DNA of 36,900 nt from DASUAL01 sp035763805 (GTDB lineage Bacteria > Gemmatimonadota > Gemmatimonadetes > Gemmatimonadales > GWC2-71-9), in contig DASUAL010000057.1 of assembly GCA_035763805.1 (NCBI GenBank), positions 1 to 36,900 on the forward strand, in the 5' to 3' direction. A program made the position numbers and the translations under genes. The notes below the pieces were generated by a model. That model was not told where the DNA came from. It saw only the letters and a program-made list of their open reading frames with translations, and did not search any database. Positions 13,921 through 21,155 of this stretch are shown here, one piece after another; position 1 is the first letter of the stretch; every line of letters starts with the position of its first letter.

Positions 13921-14748
13921 CTAGCGAAGGCTCCCGGGCGGCAGCTCGTACAGGAGCAGGGCCGATGCGACGTCACGCGGTGAGAGGTCCCGCACCTTGG
14001 TGGTCGGGTACATCAGGTCCGCCGAATCGGAGGAGTGGTCAAGGCCGATGAGGTGCCCGATCTCGTGCAGTGCGACGACGTGCACGTCGCCTGCACGCAG
14101 CGGCTGCCCCGTGGGATCCAAAGCCGCGAGCGTGACGACCCCACTGATGAGGTGACCGTCAGCGTTCCACGTCAGGTCCGTCTGGCCGGTGCGCTCGATG
14201 TCGAACTGGGTCGTCCACCGGAGGTACACCTCGGCCGATCCCGAGTCGGCGTCCACATTGAAGCGGACCGACACGCCGGCGTCCTGCCACCGCTGGAACG
14301 CGTGGCGCACCGCGTCGAGGAAGCTCGGCTGGACGGTCGCGGTCGCGCCGGGTGAGAGGAACACGCGCACCGGCCGCTGGACCCGGTTGTCCCATCGGTG
14401 CAGCATCGAGTCTTCGCTCTGGGCCACGACATCGTTCAGGTAGGTGAGGCCCGCGCTCAAGCGGATGCGGCGGCGCGTCGCGGCGCGCGCGACCAGCTCC
14501 AAGTAGCTTGGCCCCTCGTCCAAGGGCGACGAGAGGGACGGAGGCGGCTGGGGGGCCCGGGTCGTCTGGGGGGCCGTACCGTAGCGCGGGATCGGGAAGG
14601 TCGCGGGCTCGCTCGTGTCCGAGCGCGCACCGGCGCCGGGGGCCGGCTCGGCCCGCCGCCCGGAGGGCGTGAACGCGCGCCACAACCCGACCGAGACGAG
14701 AAAAACGATGAGCGCGGCGATGACAGCGGACATGCGGCGTTCGGTCAT
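13921..14748 (-). CDS. Matrixin-like zinc metalloprotease, membrane-anchored
   Basis: A 275-residue protein with one N-terminal membrane segment (AVIAALIVFLVSVGLWRAF, residues 8-26), then a proline-rich linker to about residue 85, then a metzincin domain. The zinc site is HEIGHLIGLDHS near residue 230 (HExxHxxGxxH), and the Met-turn is DLMYP shortly after. The preceding strand region (AVRHAFQRWQDAGVSVRFNV) fits the matrixin family M10. It is likely anchored in the membrane with the protease outside; the substrate is unknown. The ATG at 14748 has only a weak ribosome site. It is the first gene of the minus-strand run leading to amrS, with 37 bases between them. Confidence 0.88.
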   Translation of the reverse strand: MTERRMSAVIAALIVFLVSVGLWRAFTPSGRRAEPAPGAGARSDTSEPATFPIPRYGTAPQTTRAPQPPPSLSSPLDEGPSYLELVARAATRRRIRLSAGLTYLNDVVAQSEDSMLHRWDNRVQRPVRVFLSPGATATVQPSFLDAVRHAFQRWQDAGVSVRFNVDADSGSAEVYLRWTTQFDIERTGQTDLTWNADGHLISGVVTLAALDPTGQPLRAGDVHVVALHEIGHLIGLDHSSDSADLMYPTTKVRDLSPRDVASALLLYELPPGSLR

Positions 14749-14812
14749 GGGGGCAATATGGGAAAACGCGGCCCCGCGCCGCTAGCTTTGCCTCCCGGGC
14801 GTCTCTATCATT

Positions 14813-17116
14813 GTGGCCGGCTTATGCTTGGACAGTAGGGTGTTCGCGTTACCCGGGGTCCCTCTCATCCGCTGGCGGGGGTGGGTCATCGCGGCGTGGG
14901 CGGCGCTCGCGCTGCTGTTCGCGCCGCGGGCGAGTCACGTCCAGCAGGTCTTGGCGCTCCGCGGCGGAGCCAGTGAGAGCACCGAGTCCGCGCGCGCCAC
15001 CGAGCTCCTCAAGCAAGCCTTCCCCAACCCGTTCGCCGACTACGTCGCCATCGTCGTGCATGGCCCGGTCCGCTCGACCAGCCCGCGCTTCCAGACCGTG
15101 CTGGACACCCTGAAGGCAGCGACGGAGGGGCTGCGCTTCGTGAGCCAGGTCGTGCCGGCCGGCGAGCTCGGCGAATCGAGCTTCGTCAGCAAGGACAAGC
15201 GCACCACGTTCCTCATCGCCGCCCTGAGCCCCGAGTTCACGAGCGACATCACCAGAAGCGTCGTCCCCGACCTGCGGACGGCAATCCGGGAAGCCCTCAC
15301 GCGGGTGTCCGGCGCCGACGGGTTCGACGTGATGGTGACGGGCTTCCCGGCGCTGGACCACGACGTCCGCGCGGTCAGCGCCGAAGACACGGAGCGGGGA
15401 GAGCAGCGGGCGCTGCCGCTCACACTCCTCGTACTGATCGTGGCGTTCGGCGCGCTGGTGGCGGCGATGCTGCCGGTGATCGTCGGGCTGCTCGCGATCA
15501 CGATCGCCCTCGGACTCGTGACGATCGCGGCGCACTACGTCCCTATGTCGGTGTTCGTGCTGAACATCACGACGATGGTGGGCCTCGGCGTAGGCATCGA
15601 CTATTCACTGCTCATCGTGACGCGGTTCCGCGAGGAGCTGAACCGGGGCCTCTCATCCGTTGATGCGGCGGTGCGCACGATCGAGACCGCGGGGTCGGCC
15701 GTGATTACGTCCGGGCTGACGGTGATCGTGGGGTTCGCGGCGTTGCTCACGACGCCCCTCTCGGACACGCGATCGGTCGGCGTCGGCGGCCTCCTCGTCG
15801 TCGCAGTGGCGGTGCTGCTCGCCACCACATTCCTGCCGGCCCTGCTCGCGGTGCTGGGCCGCAACATCGACCGCCCCAAGTGGCTGGCCCGCCCCCTGGC
15901 CCGGTTCCATACGCCGACGGGGTGGGAGCGCTGGGCGCGGTGGCTGGGCCACCGCCCGTGGCGCGCCGTCGCGCTCGGCGGCCTCGGGGTCGCTCTGCTC
16001 ACCGCCCCGCTCGCGCAGATCCGACTCGGCCTCCCCGCTACGAACTGGTTTCCGCGCGAAACGGAGTCCGGCCGGGGGCTCGCCGTGCTGCGCGACACCC
16101 TCGGGGCGAGCGGCGCGATTCAGCCGATTCGGGTCGTCGTCCAGCTTCCCGAAGGAGAATCGGCGCTCTCGGGGCGCCGCCTGCCCGGCCTCAAGGCGCT
16201 CACCGACTCGCTCCGCAAGGACCCCCGCGTCCGCAAAGTGACCGGCATCGCCACGGTCAAGGCCGGACTGTCGACGCTGGAGCTCCTGATGTACTACAGC
16301 GATGCAGAAGGCGTGCGCGCCAAGAACCCGAAGTTCTTCAACGCCTATCTCAGCGCCGACCACCGCGTCACGCTCCTCGACGTGATTCCCGCGGATACGG
16401 TCTCGCTGACCGGCATGATGGACGTCGCTCGGCACGTGCGCGCCGTCGTGCGCAAAGGAGTCCGCGGCCTCAGCAGCGCGGAGATCGTTGTTGGCGGCTT
16501 CGCCGCGTCCAACGTGGACACCCAGCACGAGCTGCTGCGCCGCTTCCCCGAAACGGTTGGCCTCGTGCTCGGGATCACCGCGATCATGCTGTTTGTCGCG
16601 TTCCGCTCGCTGCTCGTGCCGCTCAAGGCGGTGCTCCTGAACTGCCTCTCGGTGGGCGCGGCCTTCGGGCTGACCGTGTTCGTGTTTCAGCACGGGCACG
16701 GCGGGAGCCTGTTCCACCTCGAGGGCCCGACGCAGGCCATCTGGGCCGTCGCGCCCGTGCTCATCTTCGCCATCGTGTTCGGGCTCTCAATGGATTATGA
16801 GGTCTTCCTCCTGACACGGGTCAAGGAGGTATTCGACAAAACCGGCCGGAACGATCACGCCACTATGGAGGGGCTGTCCGCCACGGCGTCCACGATCACG
16901 AGCGCAGCGCTCATTATGATCCTGGTGTTCGGTGCCGGGGCGTTCGCGCGGGTGCTGGCGGTACAGCTCGTGGGCTTCGGGCTCGCGGCGGCGGTACTGC
17001 TCGATGCGACGCTCATCCGGATGGTGCTGGTGCCGGCAATCATGCACATCGCGGGGAGATGGAACTGGTGGCCGGGAGTTCGCGCGCCCCGGATGGAACC
17101 AGCCGACAGCGATTAG
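14813..17116 (+). CDS. MMPL/RND-family transporter
   Basis: A large exporter of about 767 residues with the two-fold MMPL topology: a first membrane helix (VIAAWAALALLFAP), an extracytoplasmic loop of about 170 residues, and then a cluster of helices with the GLGVGIDYSLLIVTRFREEL signature. A second loop and a second cluster follow, with GLSMDYEVFLLTRVKE. The repeated D in helix 4-type motifs (GIDYS, SMDYE) is the proton-relay position. MMPL proteins export lipids or hydrophobic compounds; the cargo is unknown and no membrane-fusion partner is adjacent. The start is either the GTG at 14813 or the GTG at 14840, which would give a more usual N-terminus (FALPGVPLIRWRGW). The gene is divergent from the matrixin gene. 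Confidence 0.92.
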   Translation: MAGLCLDSRVFALPGVPLIRWRGWVIAAWAALALLFAPRASHVQQVLALRGGASESTESARATELLKQAFPNPFADYVAIVVHGPVRSTSPRFQTVLDTLKAATEGLRFVSQVVPAGELGESSFVSKDKRTTFLIAALSPEFTSDITRSVVPDLRTAIREALTRVSGADGFDVMVTGFPALDHDVRAVSAEDTERGEQRALPLTLLVLIVAFGALVAAMLPVIVGLLAITIALGLVTIAAHYVPMSVFVLNITTMVGLGVGIDYSLLIVTRFREELNRGLSSVDAAVRTIETAGSAVITSGLTVIVGFAALLTTPLSDTRSVGVGGLLVVAVAVLLATTFLPALLAVLGRNIDRPKWLARPLARFHTPTGWERWARWLGHRPWRAVALGGLGVALLTAPLAQIRLGLPATNWFPRETESGRGLAVLRDTLGASGAIQPIRVVVQLPEGESALSGRRLPGLKALTDSLRKDPRVRKVTGIATVKAGLSTLELLMYYSDAEGVRAKNPKFFNAYLSADHRVTLLDVIPADTVSLTGMMDVARHVRAVVRKGVRGLSSAEIVVGGFAASNVDTQHELLRRFPETVGLVLGITAIMLFVAFRSLLVPLKAVLLNCLSVGAAFGLTVFVFQHGHGGSLFHLEGPTQAIWAVAPVLIFAIVFGLSMDYEVFLLTRVKEVFDKTGRNDHATMEGLSATASTITSAALIMILVFGAGAFARVLAVQLVGFGLAAAVLLDATLIRMVLVPAIMHIAGRWNWWPGVRAPRMEPADSD

Positions 17117-17361
17117 GACGCTGCGCCCCGCTCGTCCAACCGTCGCAGACGCGATCCCCAGAGATCCCAATGCCAGGCAGGGATCCTGATTCCGGTTCTG
17201 GGGTCCTTCAGCGGCTTGTACTGCAGCCACGCCGGATGCAGCCCCAGCGTCCGCCCCAATGCCACGAGGCGGTCCCGATCCGCGCTCACGAGGTGCGCCA
17301 TCGCCTCGCCGTCGAGATGGTGCCGATGAAGCCAAACGCCGCCGTCGAGGGCGAAGCACAT
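17113..17361 (-). CDS. DUF4031-like small protein
   Basis: An 82-residue protein with the features of the short DUF4031 family: AMAHLVSADRDRLVALG, a helix followed by LGLHPAWLQYKPLKDP and the terminal PAWHWDLWGSRL. Function is not known. An ATG at 17361 has GAGGGG just upstream. Its stop overlaps the MMPL stop by four bases on the opposite strand. It is 38 bases downstream of the pilin stop, on the same strand. Confidence 0.75.
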   Translation of the reverse strand: MCFALDGGVWLHRHHLDGEAMAHLVSADRDRLVALGRTLGLHPAWLQYKPLKDPRTGIRIPAWHWDLWGSRLRRLDERGAAS

Positions 17362-17399
17362 CCCCTCGCGGCGGCGCGTGAATTCTCGGTAGGACGCTT

Positions 17400-17783
17400 C
17401 TACTGGCAGACGATACGACCCTCGATCATCCCGGGCAAAGGGGGGCTCGCCACGTTACCTGAAAAGAGGTAGCACTTGCGCGGCGTCAGGCCCGGTGCCG
17501 CTGCGGTCGCGGACCAGCCCTGCGCGGTCGCGAGATTCACGGTCAGGTTCATGCCGGATGACGCCCGGAAGTTGTTCATCGCGACGAGGTTCGTGGTGTA
17601 GTAGGCGCTGTCGTAGAAGAACGCCTCTTCCGCCGTCGCGAGGTTCCGGAGGTCGGACTTCATCGCACCGAGGTACGTCTTCTCCTTCGTGTTGGCAAAC
17701 TTCGGGATCGCGATCGCCGCGAGGATCCCGATAATCACCACCACGATGAGCAGCTCAATCAGGGTGAAGCCGCGTCGACACAT
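17400..17783 (-). CDS. Type IV pilin-like protein
   Basis: A 127-residue prepilin. The leader MCRRG is followed by the cleavage and methylation site G-FTLIELLIVVVIIGILAA, then a hydrophobic helix and a globular domain with two cysteines near the C-terminus (RKCYLF, GRIVCQ) that could form the D-region disulfide. The length and FTLIE motif fit a pilin or major pseudopilin of PilA type. No pilus assembly gene is in the window, so it is an orphan here. A GTG at 17786 directly before the ATG has the better spacing from GGAGGGG and would add one residue. Confidence 0.92.
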   Translation of the reverse strand: MCRRGFTLIELLIVVVIIGILAAIAIPKFANTKEKTYLGAMKSDLRNLATAEEAFFYDSAYYTTNLVAMNNFRASSGMNLTVNLATAQGWSATAAAPGLTPRKCYLFSGNVASPPLPGMIEGRIVCQ

Positions 17784-17840
17784 CACGCTTACCCCTCCGG
17801 GCGCGACAGGGCGCCGAACCAGGGCCGCAACGCACCTCCG

Positions 17841-17870
17841 GGTCGGCGCCACCAATTTTGAGCGCCGACC
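17841..17870. other. 9-bp perfect stem hairpin between pilin and polA
   Basis: GGTCGGCGC (17841-17849) pairs with GCGCCGACC (17862-17870) across a 12-base loop. It lies 16 bases beyond the polA stop and about 55 bp before the pilin start. Neither strand has a T-run after the stem, so it is not a standard intrinsic terminator. It may still be a transcript-end or processing structure for polA, or a leader structure for the pilin. Confidence 0.45.
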
Positions 17871-17886
17871 TCGGTACCCGCAAGAC

Positions 17887-20706
17887 CTATGCTTGGCCCT
17901 TCGCCTCGACCCAATTCCTTCCCACACCGACACTTACGACCAACGGCACCCGCAGCGTCGCGGCCGCTTCCATCTCGCGTTTTACCACGTCCATTGCCAC
18001 TTCCCGTTCCCCCTCCGGCACCTCGAGCACCAGCTCGTCATGCACTTGCAGGAGCATGCGGGTGGCGAGACCGCGGGCCCGCAGGCCGCGGGCGATCCCG
18101 ATCATCGCGATCTTGATGAGATCGGCTGCTGAGCCCTGGAGCGGAGAGTTGGTGGCGGTGCGCTCCCCGAACGCGCGGATGTTGAAGTTCTTGTCCTTGA
18201 GCTCCGGGACGTAGCGCCGCCGCCCGAACAGTGTCTCCACATACCCCCGCTCGCGGGCCTCCGCGACCGTGCGGTCGAGCCACCCTCGCACACCGGCGAA
18301 CCGACTGAAGTACTGGTTGATGAACTCCTTCGCCTCTTCTTGGGCGATACCGAGCTGGCGCGACAGGGCGAACGGGCCCTGCCCGTAGATCGTCGCGAAG
18401 TTGATGGTCTTGGCGCGGGCGCGCATCTCGGGCGTCACACCTTCCTGACCGACCCCGAAGATGATGGCTGCGGTTTGGCGGTGAATGTCCCCGCCCCGCT
18501 CGAACGCCTGCACGAATGCCGGGTCGCCTGACAGGTGCGCGAGCAGGCGCAGCTCGATTTGTGAGTAGTCGGCGGTGAGGAGCAGCGAGCCGGGGGCCGC
18601 CACGAAGGCACGGCGGATCGCCTCCCCACGCGGCGTCCGCACGGGGATGTTCTGCAGGTTCGGGTCCGACGAGGAGAGGCGGCCGGTGGCGGCGCCCGTC
18701 TGGTTGAAGCTCGTGTGGATCCGACCGGTCGCGGGATGGATGAAGCCGGGAAGCGCGTCCACGTAAGTCGATTTGAGCTTCGACAACTCGCGGTACTCGA
18801 TCAGCAGACGCGGCACCTCGTGCCCCATCGCCGCGAGCTGCTCGAGCACCTCGTAGTCGGTCGATGCGCCGGTCTTGGTCTTCTTCAGCACGGGCAGCTG
18901 GTGCTTCTCGAACAGGATGTGACGCAGCTGCGGCGTCGAATTGATGTTGAACTCGGTGCCGGCCGCACGGTAGATCGCTCGCTCGAGCTCGGCGAGCTCC
19001 TTCGCGAACTGTCGGGAGATCTCCCCCAGCCGCTCGAGATCGATCAGCACGCCGTGCCATTCCATGTCGACGAGCACGGGGATGAGCGGCACTTCGATGG
19101 TCTCGAGCAACCGGACGAGCTGGTGGTCCTCGAGGTCGGGCTGGAACGCCTCGCGGAGGCGAAGCACCATCTCGCTGTCGGCGCAGCAGTAGCGCGCCGC
19201 CTCCGGGACGGGGAGAGATGCGAACGGTCGCTCTTGCCTCCCCCTGCCGGCGACGTCGCCATACGTTCGCAGCTGCAGCGATAACCGCTCCCGGGCAAGG
19301 TCATCGATCGCGTGGGAGCGGCGGCCCGGGTCCAGCACGAAACTGGCGAGCATCGAGTCGTAGGCGACGCCGCCGAGCTCGACGCCGGCTCGGCGCAGGA
19401 CGAGCCAGTCGTGCTTGATGTCGTGCCCCGCCTTGTCGATCCGCGGATCCGCGAGCAGCTCGCGCAGCGGGCGCAGCTCCTCGCTCGCGAGCGGCGGAAG
19501 GTTCCGAGGCGGCTTGCCACCGGCAAGCTCGCCCTCGGACGCGACGTGACCGAACGGGAAATACCACGAGCGTCCGGGGGCGATCACGAGCGACATCCCC
19601 ACGAGGTCGGCGCGCATCGGATCCAGCGACGAAGTCCCGGTGTGCAGCGCGACGAGCCCCGCGCGCCGGCATTCCGCGATCACCGCGCCGATGGCGGCCG
19701 GGTCGTCCACGATCGTCGGCTCGAGGAGCGGGGCGGCGGGTGGCGGCGGCGCCGCGACGGCGGGTGCCGGCGGGGTTGCCGGAGCGGTGCCTCCCCCGGC
19801 CGCCGCGCCGAGGGCCTCGAGCTTCGGGATCAGCGAGCGGAACTCGAGCTCCGTGAACAACTCCGTGAGGCGGGCGCTGTCGGGGGGCCGGAGCTGCAGC
19901 GCCTCGAGGTCGAGCGCCAGGGGGACGTTCCGCTGGATGGTGACCAGCTCGCGCGACAGACGCGCCAGGTCGGCGTATTGTGCCACGGCCTCGCGCGCCC
20001 GCTTGCCGGAAATCTTGTCCGCGTTCGCCAGGATCGCGTCCAGGTCCCCGAACGTCTGGAGCAGCTCGAGGGCGGTCTTCTCGCCCACGCCTCTCACGCC
20101 GGGCACGTTGTCGGAAGTGTCGCCGACGAGCGCGAGGTAGTCGACCACACGCTCCGGCGGAACGCCGAGACGTTCGCTCGCGTTCGCCTCGTCGACCCAG
20201 TGCTCCTCGACCCCGGCCGGCCCGCCGCGCCCGGGGTTCAAGAGCGCGATGCCGGGGCCGACCAGCTGATGGAAGTCCTTGTCGCCCGAGACGATTACGG
20301 CCTGGAGGCCGCGCTCGGCCGCGGCCGTCGCGAGCGTGCCGATCACGTCGTCCGCCTCGTAGCCCTCCACCCCGACGACCGGCACCCGGAACGCTTCCAG
20401 GATCTGCTGGATCCGCTCCACCGAGCGATCGAAGTCCTGCTGCAGCTCGGCGGTGAGCTTCTCGCGCGTCGCCTTGTACTCCGGGTACGCCTGGTGGCGG
20501 AACGACTCGCCCATGTCGTGCACCCAGGCGAGATAGTCGGGGCGGCGCCGTTCGAGCAGGCGGATGAGGAAGTTGGTCACCCCCCATGCGGCGGACGTGT
20601 TTTCCCCGCGCCGCGTCGTGAGGGGGCGCGCGATCATCGCGAAGAACGCGCGATAGATGAGCGCGTACCCGTCAACGAGGTAGAGCGTGGGTCGGGATTC
20701 AGACAT
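17887..20706 (-). CDS. polA: DNA polymerase I
   Basis: A 939-residue repair and replication polymerase. The 5' nuclease domain spans about residues 1-290 (YLVDGYALIYRAFF, GYEADDVIGTLA, LVGDTSDNVPGVRGVGEKTA). The polymerase domain is from about residue 520, with motif A LLTADYSQIELRLLAHLSG, motif B RAKTINFATIYGQG and motif C LQVHDELVLEVPE. Between them is a 3'-5' exonuclease-like domain, where the first metal motif reads LVALHTGTSSLDP. The two acidic residues of the usual DTET are replaced by H and G, while the later KHD and YCCAD positions are kept, so proofreading is probably lost. A glycine/proline/alanine linker precedes this domain. The start ATG at 20706 gives the family N-terminus SESRPTLYLVDG. 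An upstream in-frame extension to 20745 overlaps the csp terminator. Confidence 0.96.
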   Translation of the reverse strand: MSESRPTLYLVDGYALIYRAFFAMIARPLTTRRGENTSAAWGVTNFLIRLLERRRPDYLAWVHDMGESFRHQAYPEYKATREKLTAELQQDFDRSVERIQQILEAFRVPVVGVEGYEADDVIGTLATAAAERGLQAVIVSGDKDFHQLVGPGIALLNPGRGGPAGVEEHWVDEANASERLGVPPERVVDYLALVGDTSDNVPGVRGVGEKTALELLQTFGDLDAILANADKISGKRAREAVAQYADLARLSRELVTIQRNVPLALDLEALQLRPPDSARLTELFTELEFRSLIPKLEALGAAAGGGTAPATPPAPAVAAPPPPAAPLLEPTIVDDPAAIGAVIAECRRAGLVALHTGTSSLDPMRADLVGMSLVIAPGRSWYFPFGHVASEGELAGGKPPRNLPPLASEELRPLRELLADPRIDKAGHDIKHDWLVLRRAGVELGGVAYDSMLASFVLDPGRRSHAIDDLARERLSLQLRTYGDVAGRGRQERPFASLPVPEAARYCCADSEMVLRLREAFQPDLEDHQLVRLLETIEVPLIPVLVDMEWHGVLIDLERLGEISRQFAKELAELERAIYRAAGTEFNINSTPQLRHILFEKHQLPVLKKTKTGASTDYEVLEQLAAMGHEVPRLLIEYRELSKLKSTYVDALPGFIHPATGRIHTSFNQTGAATGRLSSSDPNLQNIPVRTPRGEAIRRAFVAAPGSLLLTADYSQIELRLLAHLSGDPAFVQAFERGGDIHRQTAAIIFGVGQEGVTPEMRARAKTINFATIYGQGPFALSRQLGIAQEEAKEFINQYFSRFAGVRGWLDRTVAEARERGYVETLFGRRRYVPELKDKNFNIRAFGERTATNSPLQGSAADLIKIAMIGIARGLRARGLATRMLLQVHDELVLEVPEGEREVAMDVVKREMEAAATLRVPLVVSVGVGRNWVEAKGQA

Positions 20707-20743
20707 GGGCCGAACAATAACCCTGGGGCGCGCTTCGGGATAC

Positions 20744-20774
20744 AAAAACCCCGCCCGGCGCGGTCCGAGCGGGG
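20744..20774 (-). terminator. Rho-independent terminator of the cold-shock gene
   Basis: On the minus strand CCCCGC (complement of 20769-20774) and GCGGGG (complement of 20749-20754) form a GC-rich stem, with three further pairs inside, followed by a run of five T (complement of 20744-20748). It lies 26 bases beyond the csp stop and about 40 bases before the polA start, separating the two transcripts. Confidence 0.8.
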
Positions 20775-20799
20775 CACAGCGAATGGCGTGGGGAGCCGC

Positions 20800-21000
20800 T
20801 TACACGCGAACGACGTTCGCGGCGTGCAGCCCTTTGTCGCCGGTCTTCACTTCGAACTCCACCACCTGCCCTTCGGCGAGCGTCTTGAAGCCGTCCATCT
20901 GGATTGCAGAGAAGTGCACGAAGACGTCCTCGCCACCTTCCTGTTCAATGAAGCCGTACCCCTTGGCGTCATTGAACCACTTCACCTTTCCCTTGACCAT
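20800..21000 (-). CDS. csp: Cold-shock domain protein
   Basis: A 66-residue CspA-family nucleic-acid chaperone. RNP1 (KGYGFIEQ) and RNP2 (VFVHFSAI) are both intact, and the start KGKVKWFND and end GLHAANVVRV are canonical. It binds single-stranded RNA or DNA and melts RNA structure. The ATG at 21000 has AGGAGG nine bases upstream; longer frames upstream are not coding. The gene has a leader with a hairpin and its own terminator, so it is transcribed alone. Confidence 0.97.
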   Translation of the reverse strand: MVKGKVKWFNDAKGYGFIEQEGGEDVFVHFSAIQMDGFKTLAEGQVVEFEVKTGDKGLHAANVVRV

Positions 21001-21043
21001 TCGATCTGCCTCCTGCAAAGTCAGACATGGGGGCATAGCGCCG

Positions 21044-21064
21044 GCCCGACACCCGTTGTCGGGC
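21044..21064 (-). promoter_or_regulatory. Hairpin in the csp leader
   Basis: GCCCGACA and TGTCGGGC form a perfect 8-bp stem with a 5-base loop, ending 43 bases before the csp ATG. Its position in the untranslated leader fits a structured leader, as cold-shock genes often have. A temperature-responsive role is inferred, not shown. Confidence 0.5.
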
Positions 21065-21070
21065 GCGATA

Positions 21071-21099
21071 GAAATGAAGCAGACGAGAAAGGTTGTCAA
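21071..21099 (-). promoter_or_regulatory. Candidate csp promoter
   Basis: A perfect minus-strand TTGACA (complement of 21094-21099) lies about 95 bases upstream of the csp ATG. At the standard 17-bp spacing the -10 position reads CATTTC, which is poor; a TTCTAT lies 20 bp away. The -35 box is convincing but the -10 box is not settled. Confidence 0.4.
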
Positions 21100-21155
21100 G
21101 AAACCCACAGGTGGCGCCGGTGTCGCGACGCCGCGGCGACATAACCGCTCACCCC

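Noticed and set aside
17841..17870. Intrinsic terminator for polA
   Set aside because: No T-run follows the stem on either strand, so I list it only as a hairpin.
19312..21144. Long plus-strand ORF of 610 codons
   Set aside because: It is antisense to polA and csp, which have complete family motifs. Its residue composition is that of a GC-rich shadow frame.
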